From: Cryptomeria japonica | Taxonomy: Eukaryota > Streptophyta > Pinopsida > Cupressales > Cupressaceae | Direction of reading: 5' to 3' | Assembly (NCBI RefSeq): GCF_030272615.1 | Contig: NC_081414.1 | Location: 916,431,648 to 916,495,647, forward strand | DNA length: 64,000 nt | Shown here: one piece after another, positions 1 to 9,345 of the stretch | Layout: each line of letters opens with the position of its first letter | How positions within the stretch are numbered: position 1 is the stretch's first letter | Position numbers and translations under genes: made by a program | Notes under the pieces: model-generated | Told to the model about the DNA's origin: nothing | Database searches by the model: none | What the model saw: only the letters and a program-made list of their open reading frames with translations

Positions 1-640
1 GTCCTCAATCAACCCCCCCCTCTCCTATTCCATATTCTTCCATTTTCCATCTATATCATTGTATTACTATCGGCATATTCCCTCTTTGAATTATTCATTC
101 ACTTTAGCCATATAAGTGGCATTATTCATATAGATTTTATTTAGGTTGCATTACTTATTCATTTCATTACACTATTCATTTAGATTGCCATTTTTTTTCA
201 CAAACATTTACCACATAAGGTTGGACTTAGATTTCATTACATGCATCATTTATCCATTTATAATAGATGGCATCAATTCATTCATGTACATTACATTTAA
301 TTACGCATTCATTTAGATCACATGACTTGCATACCATTTGTAACTTACATTGCAATATCTTTATAAACAACATTACATTCATTTCTCATATAGATTGCAC
401 CTACACTAATTATTCATTCATCATAAATCATTCACATCTACATAACATATATACACATCAAAAAGCACGATTACTCATCCTGCACCCATAAACATGTCAA
501 CAACATATCGTAGGCTTACATATATAAGCATCCACACTTCACAAATAGGTCAACACAACATATCCATAATTACCATCCATACATCACATCACAAGAAAAT
601 AAATAGAATCCATCATAATAAAGTACACACATCATCCATC
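1..640. other. Spacer between pol and antisense PMD gene of element D
   Basis: AT-rich sequence dominated by variations on cattcattta and catcat, with no convincing coding region. The same kind of spacer occurs in element A between 25152 and 27762. It is where the gag-pol and PMD transcripts of this element would converge. Short open frames here are low-complexity. Confidence 0.6.
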
Positions 641-741
641 ACCATAAATCATATATATAAGCTCAAAAGAGCTGAATGTGTCTGTAATGGTACAATGATC
701 ACCCCAAAGGGTCAAAATATGATACACAAGCCAAAATGGAG

Positions 742-3406
742 CTAGCTCTTCCCTCCTGTCTCTCCACCCCCCTCTGTTGTACCTCCTCCACTTGATCCTC
801 CTGCTCCCCCTCATCCCAGTGGCCTAAAACCCATCGATCCACCTATCTGTTGGCTCTGTGTGGACCGCTAACTCTGTGTCCTGTGAGATCACACACTCTC
901 AGTGTACGAAGCTGCTCACTATGTCGCAGGTACTGCTCCATGATATAGTCCCCTATAGTACCCTGCCTCCTGAACTGCCCTCTCTGCCCTATCTCGCTGC
1001 TGCATTATATCAGAGTACATCTGCCCAAGCCCTGCAGGAACCAACATCTGACGGGTTGCATCCCTCTCTCCCCACAGTCATATCACATCTGCCTTTGCCC
1101 TCTGCACTCTACCCCATAGCCCCTCTATCTCACCATCCTGTCAACGGATAACATCTTGAAGGGCCTCTATAGCCATCCATGCTCGTGCCTCCTCTAGCAT
1201 CTTCTCAGACTCCTCCCTCTCCTACCTCAGGGCATCCACCTTTGTCCTCGTTGTATAGAGGCTCTCCATCAAATTTGATATCTCCCACTGCAGTCGCTCC
1301 AGCTTTGCCTCTAGACTCTCCCTCCTAGCTCTCTCTATCTGTATCTCATCCTCAAGGAAATGGAGCCTCACCCAGGTAGTATCCCTCTCTTGTTGCACTC
1401 TGTCAAGGTCAGCCTACTATACTCCTACCCTCCCCTCCACCTATGCCTCAGGAACATCCATAGGCACAACATCCTCTCCCTCGCCAGCCAGCCTCTGCGG
1501 CCTCTCCTGCTGGTACTCCCTCTCCCTCTCCCTCCTTGAGATCCCTCCTCTATACAACCCTAACCCTCCTCTGCTTTCCACCAGAACCATGCCCTGCACC
1601 AACCACAACTCTCTCGCCTTTCGCATCATCCTCGCTACTGACTACCTAATCTACAACCAATTGTAGCTTATAATCCTCCAAAATCCCTCGAATGGTAAGA
1701 TGTACTAGCAAGTGCCCCTCCCACCAGCTCCTGTATCCCCCTATCATCCTTGGATCCTCACCTGCCCCCATCCGCTCATCCCATACCAAATGAGACACTG
1801 TCTGAAAACTAGTCCTGTCCTCCAATGGACTCGTTGTCGGGCTCCAAAAGCTCACCTCCCGTGTAATCTGAGGATATAATGGGATGTCCCCCACTATGTC
1901 CTGAACCTTCCCAAGTTGTCTCGCCACTTTTTAGGGTGCATAATACTCCATAATATACACTGATCTGCCAAATATCAACATCTCCACCCCAGCCCAGTGT
2001 AGCTGCCAATCCCCCCTCCATCTCTCACACCCCAAAAATGGCCGCCATGTAAACTGCATAAGCTTATCAAGAATTTAGCGCCAAAACCATACAGACCCTA
2101 TCTGAGTATAGTGTAGCAGCCCCCTGTACCTATCCACATATGGTTGACGGTCTTGCATGTCCTGTACACCTAGTGGCCGAGTAACCGCAATATGCTCCCA
2201 AGCCCAGATATGGAGAAGTGTCACTCCCGCGGACAAGCTAGGATACTCCCTATACACCACCAGATGCATACCATGATATAACTAAGCCAACATCACGACT
2301 CCCCATGCATACTACATGCCATCATGAACCATGAAATAAAGGCACCTGCTCCATCCAACAGGAAATCCATGGCCTCCCAGATCAGGTATAATCTATCTGT
2401 TCAAGAATCCACAAATAACTATTACCACATGAGGAATATGCCGAATACCAATCACCCTACCCAAGTGCATCCTACTCCTATCCAACATCGGTGGGGTCTC
2501 ATACTCACAAGTCTCCTGAAGATAAAAATCCACTACATCCAAATGGTACTCTGGGATGACACCGCAAACGGGGATCTTCAAGATCCTCCATACATCCAGA
2601 AGAGTCACTTTTTTCTTGCCAGTAGGAAGCCGGAAGGTGTTATACCTATTGTCCCACCTTTCCACTAATGTTGTCATCATCGTAGTATGAGCATGTATCC
2701 TCGACCACCTGCCCACATAATGCAACCCTAAAGAAGCTATCACCTCCAACTCATCAGGTTGCAACGCTCGATATAGAATCATGGTAGCGAGCCAATGCTC
2801 CCTCGAGGTCAACGACCCCAACTTAGCCTGCATCCAACAAAATCAGTTAATTATTTTTGAGTCCTCAAGTCCTATTCTACCCTCCGGGTCCAGCCATACC
2901 CTCAACCTATCCCAAAATTCTAAGCCTACCTCTAATATCTCCCCTCCCCAACGCACACGTTGATTTACCTGTGCTCGCGCCAAAGCCATGGCACACACAC
3001 TAATAGAGACCCTAACCCACCTCCTCCCCTTACCTACAACATCCTTCAACCGAGCGCCCGCACAATAGCATGAGCACCCACGTAAGACCTTAAGCACTTG
3101 CACGGATGCGCAAGCATTCACGCTAGACACCACCTCCTCCCTAAAAATCCAGTTCTACCTACCTATTGCCTGTAAGCACTTGCACTGTTCGTTAGCGCTC
3201 ATGCTACTCCATGGGTGCGCACGCTGAAAAGGTGATCAACACGTACGCCTCACCAAATCTTGGCCCTAATCCATGCCCTAATTCTACCCTTTGCCTAAAA
3301 AATCAAAAGGGGGGATAGTCCTACATACCGATGGTCCATAGCTGGTGGGTCTGTCGTACCATCGGATCCTCTCGACGTGATGATCACGGGTGGGAATGTG
3401 ATCCAT
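742..3406 (-). pseudogene. Antisense plant mobile domain (PMD) gene of element D, decayed
   Basis: Exon 1 runs from ATG at 3406 to 3329 (26 codons, open) and ends at GTATGT. A 501-nt phase-0 intron ends with CAG at 2828. Exon 2 begins at 2827 and encodes the PMD: residues WDNRYNTFRLPTGKK, then LLDVWRILKIPVCG, are the family hallmark (aminotransferase-like plant mobile domain, Pfam PF10536). Later blocks near 2269-2075 (AGVTLLHIWAWEH) and 1927-1646 continue the domain. A charged coiled coil follows at about 1440-1150, and a Gly-rich tail ends at TAG 744-742. Several stops and frame changes mark it as a pseudogene. PMD proteins such as Arabidopsis MAIN and MAIL1 act in the nucleus in gene and transposon silencing. 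What a retrotransposon copy does is unknown. Confidence 0.75.
2828..3328 (-). other. Predicted intron 1 of the element D PMD gene with GC-rich repeat cluster
   Basis: The intron starts GTATGTAGG and ends TTGGATGCAG on the minus strand. It is phase 0, as in A, B and C. Between about 3030 and 3270 it holds a GC-rich cluster that stands out from the AT-rich surroundings. In the PMD sense, GTGCAAGTGCTTA occurs twice, and forms of GCATGAGC and GTGCGCA recur. The cluster is looser than the arrays in the other elements. Confidence 0.6.
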
Positions 3407-3484
3407 ATCTCCTCCTCTCTTCTAGGATCTAATTGGTTCCAAGGCTTGTGTGTAACAATGACCCCTCATTGGGCCCATTGTGGC

Positions 3485-3491
3485 TTATATA
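3485..3491 (-). promoter_or_regulatory. TATA box of the element D PMD gene
   Basis: The minus strand reads CCTATATAAGCC, 79 nt upstream of the PMD ATG at 3406. TATA-like boxes lie at a comparable distance (80-100 nt) before the PMD start in A, B and C, so this is probably the core promoter of the antisense gene. Confidence 0.6.
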
Positions 3492-3655
3492 GGCCCCCTC
3501 GAGGGTCCATTCCCCCTGTGGTCTCTCTTCTTCTATATGCTCTTCTACTTTTTCTACATCTGCTCCCTCTTTCTCTTTCACTTATCTCATCCACTCAAAT
3601 TCTTTCTTCTTTATTTCGAGAATTTTTCATCAATTTTTCTTTCGACAAAATTCTC

Positions 3656-3666
3656 GAGGGGGCATA
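3656..3666 (+). promoter_or_regulatory. Conserved GAGGGGGCATA block upstream of the polypurine tract, element D
   Basis: GAGGGGGCATA lies 93 bp before the 3' LTR, with a second GGGGCAT about 25 bp later. The same block in the same position occurs in A (30813-30823) and B (32571-32561, minus strand), and a variant in C. It may be an extra polypurine-like priming site or an upstream element of the PMD promoter. Confidence 0.5.
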
Positions 3667-3744
3667 CACCTCCCACGCTTTATGCTGGGGCATCTATTTC
3701 TTTTTCTTCTATCTTTTACCCACTGAAAAATTTGTTGTTGCGTA

Positions 3745-3758
3745 AAACAGGGGCAAAA
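3745..3758 (+). other. Polypurine tract of element D
   Basis: AAACAGGGGCAAAA directly precedes the LTR start TGTAGACGC. It closely resembles the AAAGAGGGGCAAA tracts of A and B. It is the plus-strand DNA priming site for reverse transcription. Confidence 0.75.
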
Positions 3759-4560
3759 TGTAGACGCTTAAAAATAATTATTTTAATTATTTTAAGTTCC
3801 TGACATAATTAATTTATTAACTATGCCAATTTTGAATTCCTCCTCAATATTAATTAAATATAATTAATATTGTCACTATAGTTTGTTGATTGATTGATTT
3901 AATAAATAAATCCCCTTTTATTCTTCTAAAAATCCTCAATATTGAATCTCCTCAAATTCCTCCTCTTAACTAATTAATTTCACCTAAGTGATTCCTACAA
4001 ATCACCTTTTTCCTAATCCATCATTAACCTAATAAATTCTTCTAGAAACTCCTTAAACTCACTTAGCTTTATTTTTCTAATTTTTAATTCCCTCCACTCA
4101 TTCTCTCTGCTAGTAAAATCCTCCTACAAATCTTATCTACCTTAATCCCACCTAATATTTCTTCTATTCCCTCTCATAATGAGTGGCTAGTGGCTAATCA
4201 TCATGATTAGCCAAAAAGTCAACTCCTTATCCCTTCCATCCAACCACTCTCCTTAAATGCTCTTTTCCTAGGTGAATTTGAGATTTTCAAAATCTCACAT
4301 TCCTCTAAGCATCTCATCTTCCAAAGAATTTTTAATTCCTCCTTATTCCTCCAATCCCCATGAGCATCCCTTTTGAAGAATTTTTATTTATTCATTTCCA
4401 TCCCTTAAGGAATATCCTATCCCTTGTTCTTCCCAAGGCATATTGGGAAGTCTTCCCAATGAACCTTCAGGAGTGTGGAGACAAGAAATACCTTTAAGGC
4501 TATTGCCCCCATATTTGGCCTACATAAAATTTGAACTTCAAATCAGTCTTAGTGTCAAGT
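3759..4560 (+). repeat. 3' LTR of element D (left edge firm, right edge unknown)
   Basis: Begins TGTAGACGCTTAAAAATAATT. It contains aattaatt-rich blocks like those in the LTRs of A, B and E. I could not find a terminal CA with a flanking duplication, so the end is an estimate and the LTR may run on toward 5100. Confidence 0.55.
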
Positions 4561-5107
4561 AAAGATCCAATAGCTGTTTTTGCGTAAACAGTGAACACGC
4601 AATCCAAGGTCCTTACTAGTTAGAATATGAAAAATGAAATAATTTTGAAAATTATCACAAATTGAGGGAAATCACTTGACAGCTAGGATCTAAACATCAT
4701 TTTGTATCACATGTCCAACTTTCCTCTGAACCCAGTTCATACTTTGTCATATTTTAAACTTTCAATTTTTGGTGTCTGTAGCTCCCAAATGATTAAAATA
4801 TCTCATTTAAGGCTTCGTCATGAGGTGTAAATAATTGTGTCGACCTTTTTCCCTTTCATTGACGCATGTTTCAAATTTCAAGACCTATCTCCCTACCGTT
4901 TGAAAGTTATGTCATTTTTCTCTAGCCAAAGCGATATATTTAAAATATTTAAATTATTTCTCAAATGATAATTTAATATTTTAAATTATTTCAATATGTT
5001 TGGTCATTTGTGATAAGAAAATAGTCTTCAGACATTGGTGGCATTCTTCCTTGATTCATCCTCAATGAAAAATGGTTTCCAAGGTGTAAAGGATAGCTCG
5101 TTGAAGC
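4561..5107. other. No recognisable feature
   Basis: AT-rich DNA with no coding signal I can support. It may be the remainder of the element D LTR or old flanking sequence. Confidence 0.4.
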
Positions 5108-5285
5108 ACAAGGTTAGAAATGCTCACTTTTTGAGCATTCTTAACCTCGTTTCTCAACCTTTTATCAAAAAGGTTAGAAATGCTCACTTTTTGAGCATTT
5201 CTACCCTCATTTATTAACCTTTTGGGTTCCACTTTGTCAAAAAGGTTAGAAATGCTAAAAAAGTGAGCATTCTTAACCTTTTTCA
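5108..5285. repeat. Array of three imperfect inverted repeats
   Basis: Units near 5110, 5170 and 5242 each start AAGGTTAGAAATGCT and continue to a near-complementary right arm such as AGCATTCTTAACCT, so each can fold into a hairpin of about 17 bp. The first two units are a 60-bp direct repeat; the third has the loop orientation changed. No coding content. Confidence 0.7.
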
Positions 5286-5379
5286 TAAGAGTTTTAAAAA
5301 CAAAAACAAAAAAAGAGGTTCAAGTAGCAGGTTATGAACATTCATCAATGCACTAAAGATAAATGGTTTCACCAGATGT

Positions 5380-6687
5380 CAAAAATGCAGCTGCTCTAGA
5401 GAAATGAAAGCAAAATGGGAGCTTCGAACCAGGTTAAAGACACATCGATTTTTGTCAAACATTGGAGTTATAAACACATACCAACATGGAAACAAGATCA
5501 TACCACTGATTGGCAAACTCTGCAACCTATGTCAACATCCTCTTAGCCTGTGTTGAAATGGAAGCTATGAAAAGAATGTTGACATCCACCAAAGTATAAT
5601 GAACACATTTTATGCCCATGTTGTGAAATGCAGATATGTGGAAGGCTTAGATAAGGAGAACAAGGAGTTTTGTGAGTTGATTGACAAAATGCGTTAAAGA
5701 GGAATGGTATCATTAACTGAAGACCAACACTGTAAATTGTTTTGTGACATGAAACAAACCATAACATTCAAAAGTCAATATTTGCTTGGTCAAGGTGTAG
5801 CGGCTCAGTAAGTCATGAATGCATCATGGAGCATAGACAACACGTAAGTTTTTAACAGAATGCCAAGTGAAATGAAAATCATGGAAATCTCAGACATGGC
5901 ATGAGAACTGCTTGATCAAATGTCTTAAGGAAAATATGGTAGTATGAAGCTTTTAAGCAAATGCCATTATCACGCATAAAGTTGAACTTTGCCAACTTCC
6001 TTTTCTACCAAAGAGTCTCAAATAGAAAATGGGAATCCATCAAAACATAATGGATCGGGATTTTTGTCAGATATTAGAGTTGGAAGCGCTTTGGTAGACA
6101 TGTTTACAAATATTGGATGCGTAGATAAGGTGTGAGAATTGTTTGAGCAAAGTGGGGTCAAATATATATATCATACCATTGAATACAATGATTGTTGCAA
6201 CAAAAAATCAAGCACAACCTATGGAAGATTGCAGTGAGGTGAGGCATGTGAAATGTTTTACAAAATGCCTCAGAGATATCATGCCATTGAATGCAAATGT
6301 GGAAGCAGAGGTAGCATGCAAAATGTTTGACTATTTGCCTATAAGAATTACGAGTTGAAAAGTCATAACTTTCTGTTTGACATAATGCCAAATGTAAAAG
6401 CATCACCAAGGCAAGTGAACTATCTGACAGAATGCTTCAAAGCATGTGGTCGCATAGACAACACACGTAATCTATTTGACAAGATACTCAAGGCAGAATG
6501 TGGCGGCATAGACAATGCATGTGGAGTGTTTGACAGAATATCACCTGAAACACAATCATGGAAAGCTCTGACACGACATGTAAAGTGTTTGATAGAATGC
6601 TTTAAAGAAATGTGGTCTCTTTTAATGCAATGATCGCAGAGTATGCACCAAATTGCCACGACATTCATCAAAGCATAAAATATAGTA
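5380..6687 (+). pseudogene. Pentatricopeptide repeat (PPR) protein pseudogene
   Basis: Short conceptual stretches in changing plus-strand frames match the plant PPR consensus. Near 5535-5610: ILLACVEMEA, then DIHQSIMN. Near 6030-6150: GIHQNIMD, then RVGSALVDMFTNIGCVDKV. Near 6450-6540: GRIDNTRNLFDKI and GGIDNACGVFDRI. Near 6580-6680: FNAMIAEYAPN, then DIHQSI. PPR proteins bind organelle RNA and edit or process transcripts. Many frameshifts and stops make it clearly non-functional. The right end is cut by the 14-3-3 retrocopy, and I could not find where the PPR resumes. Confidence 0.75.
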
Positions 6688-6953
6688 ACATCTAATTTGG
6701 CAACTTTCTTCATTGACTCCACCATTTCGTCATATCGTTCGGCCTACTCAGCAAGCTTTACCATGTACACATGGTTTTCTCTCTCTTTTTCCATCATTTT
6801 CAAGGCCAATTGAAACACAAAAATCTCAAACTCAGGCTCAAAATGATTGCAGTCAATCGAGCGAGAAGAAAATCACACCCACGAGTGTTGAAACCGCAGT
6901 CTCCTTGCACAAAAATGCCTTGCTTGCTTCCGATCTCCTCACAAACCCTCCTT
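6688..6953 (-). pseudogene. Inverted 5' segment of a 14-3-3 retrocopy (5' UTR and first ~35 codons)
   Basis: On the minus strand an ATG at 6797/6794 opens [16 protein letters not shown], a stop (expected Gln), then [19 protein letters not shown] ending near 6688. This is the conserved N-terminus of plant 14-3-3 proteins. 6953-6798 would be its 5' UTR. The rest of the protein lies on the opposite strand from 6954, and about 35 internal codons between the parts are missing. The order (reverse complement of the 5' part, then the 3' part in sense) with loss at the join is what twin priming by a LINE-type reverse transcriptase produces. Confidence 0.85.
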
Positions 6954-7532
6954 ATTGAAGAAGAAAAAGAGGCGGAAAAGGGCAATGATGTTAATGTTAA
7001 ACGCATTAAGGAATACCATCACAAAGTTGAGGATGAGTTTTGCAGGATTTGCAATGACATTCTCACAATCATTGATGAGCATCTTATCCCATCTTCTGGC
7101 AGTGGAGAGTCCATAGTCTTCTACTACAAGATGAAGGAAGATTATTATCGTTATATTGCAAAGTTCAAGTCTGTAAATGAAAGGAAAGAAGCTGCAAATC
7201 AATCTCTCAAAGCTTATCACGCAACTTCAAATCCAACAACAATTGACCTTCCTCCTACCCATCCTATCAAACTTGGTCTGTCATTGAATTTCTCAGTGTT
7301 CTACTATGAAATTCTAAATTCTCCTGAGAGAGCCTTCCATTTGGCCAAACTAGCATTTGATGAAGCAATTGAAGAGCTTGACACTCTTAGTGAAGAGTCC
7401 TACAAAGACAACACATTAATCATGCAACTACTGAGGGATAATCTTACTCTCTGGACATCTGATTTATAGGAAGAAGGGGGTGAAGATCAGGTTAAAGTGG
7501 AGGATGACAAGATAGAAGAACTTGAGCACTAG
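6954..7532 (+). pseudogene. 3' segment of the 14-3-3 retrocopy
   Basis: From 6954 the plus strand reads through [77 protein letters not shown] and [13 protein letters not shown], which is 14-3-3 helices 3-9 with the phosphopeptide-binding groove. The frame is open until a TAG at 7467 (expected Gln) and then continues through an acidic tail (EEGGEDQ) to TAG at 7530-7532. There are no introns, unlike typical plant 14-3-3 genes, so this is a processed copy. 14-3-3 proteins bind phosphorylated client proteins in signalling. This copy lacks residues of about 36-71 and has its start on the other strand, so it cannot give a normal protein. Confidence 0.9.
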
Positions 7533-8330
7533 CACTGATTGCAGGATTCACATGCAACTTCCATGGGGATTGATGAAGGTGTCTATATAATAATTGATCA
7601 TACCATCATATAAGCCTTCTTATTGTTCAAAAAAATATTATGTTCATGATGGATAAAGATGTTTGAGAGCTTGTAGACATGAATTCAGATGGTGAGATGA
7701 TTACAAGAGCAAATGAAGCAAATGAAGATGGATGCCACCTCGACAAAATCGACAAATGAGTTATTTATTCAATGTAATAGGTTTGAAATTCTTTTTTGTA
7801 AAAAGTGACTTATGTCACTTATTGTAACCCAAGGTTAGAAAGTTGACTTCTTTTGCGCATAAAAGTGTAGGTTACTAACTCATTGAAATTCACACAGAAA
7901 AGAGTTAGTTATTAACCCAGGATTAAAGTTAGTTACTAAGGTGGTTATTCTGGGAAACCTATAAATACAAGGCTATTTGTAATGTACGGGGGAGACTTTT
8001 TACGGAGGGGAAAACTCTGCTGGAATTCTAGGAGAAACTTGTAATGACATTTTGATTTACACTATGTATAGAAAGGATTTTGGACTTGTATATTTCCAAC
8101 AGGATAATGAAGAATACGTCTTAGTTCGTATATTCTAAATGTATTCATGTGTTATCATTGCCAATTTCTCGTATATCAAATTGGTAGTCTTTTTATGCAT
8201 ATGTGATTTGTACAATTGATGTGATGATGCACAAGCAACCTTTGGTATCTCAGCTTGAATGTGTTGAAGTATCTTATTTGTGCGTATGTTGAGATTTGTC
8301 ATTCTTCTTCATCATCATCTCATGGCTAAG
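7533..8330. other. Retrocopy 3' UTR, then LTR- or promoter-like sequence
   Basis: The first ~200 bp are plausibly the 14-3-3 3' UTR; no poly(A) tail or target-site duplication is visible. Around 7960 the sequence has CCTATAAATACAAGG, followed by a transcript-leader-like stretch, reminiscent of a Copia LTR, but I cannot define its ends. Confidence 0.35.
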
Positions 8331-9345
8331 CATATTACGTTATAAAATCCCCTTGTATTTTGTTACCAATGTTGAGAAATCTCAGTTGATGGTCGTATGT
8401 CTTTTGTTGGGGTTTCTATCTTTATTTCTTATTTAAGTTATACGTTTTCTCCTTTATGTACTTTCAGGTTAAAAGTACACAAAAATCCTAAATACCCCTA
8501 TCATACGAGGGAGTTGCCCCTCTCAAATGCAAAGGAAGATCGTGTTTCATAGAATGATCTCTCCAACTATTGGAACGTTTGTCTATGCTCATCGGGCAAA
8601 CATGGTCAGTTTCAGATAAACATCCGCAGTGACAAATCTGTTTACCAACAAAGGCGTATCTCTTGATCTCCACACCTCCTCTTGGGCCTTGTGTGGGCTC
8701 ACAAGGAATCTTGACCCTCCATCTTGGGTCAATCCCAACCTTCCATTTCTCCTCATCTCTTCTTATAAATTGAGGACTCCATTCCCTCATATCTCATCTC
8801 CAATTTTAGCAAATCCATGCTGCTAGTTTGTGCCCAAGAAACCATCCTTACCATGCCACAATTAGCACTCATCCATACTTAGCCATTTCATCCTTCAATC
8901 CTTAATCCATCACATCCATTTGTGCACAATATTGGAGAGCCAGCCACATCAAGCAATCTAGGAGCAGATCAACATCACGTTGGAGACATTTGGGCGCACT
9001 TTGACTTCATCCAAGCTCCATTGAGGAAGAAGGTGAAAGCAAGTTATAATTGAGTTTTATTGCATTGTTTGTGTTTCATGCTTTATTGTTTGTCTATGTG
9101 CAATCTAACTATTTTATTGTCCTTCCAAAGCTTTTTCCCCTCTTCAAAAAATTAGGGTTAATGGTGATAAAAAGGGGAGAAGCTAAATCATTTCTTCACA
9201 TAGCGATCGAGTATTTTGAAGATCAATTTCAAAGGCAATCAAGATTCCTAAGGCGATTTGTGCAAGCATTTGAATCTAAAGAGCATTTCATCATCCAAAA
9301 AGATATTAAGGTATTTACCGTTTGCTAAAACCCTCGAAATGTTTC
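8331..9345. other. No defined feature; LTR-like remnants
   Basis: Contains CTTATAAATTGAGG near 8760, a TATA-like site in a context similar to the LTRs of A. It might be an old LTR belonging to G or another element, but there is no second copy in the window to compare with. No convincing coding region. Confidence 0.3.

Larger units (their letters stand above)
1..4560 (+). mobile_element. Element D: 3' part of a Tat-like Ty3/gypsy LTR retrotransposon
   Basis: Only the 3' end lies in the window: a spacer, an antisense PMD gene, a purine-rich block, a polypurine tract and the start of a 3' LTR. The order matches elements A, B and C, so gag-pol should lie to the left on the plus strand. The LTR begins TGTAGACGC directly after AAACAGGGGCAAAA. 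The right end is uncertain because the 5' LTR is not available for comparison and I found no target-site duplication; the limit given is only where the LTR-like AT-rich character fades. Confidence 0.75.

Noticed and set aside
267-745. Small plus-strand frames near the left edge
   Set aside because: Low-complexity His/Ile/Thr-rich translations of cattcatt-type spacer DNA.
6771-7469. An intact 14-3-3 gene
   Set aside because: The first part of that frame (6771-6953) is the complement of an inverted 5' UTR and start codons; the true N-terminus is on the other strand and a segment is missing.
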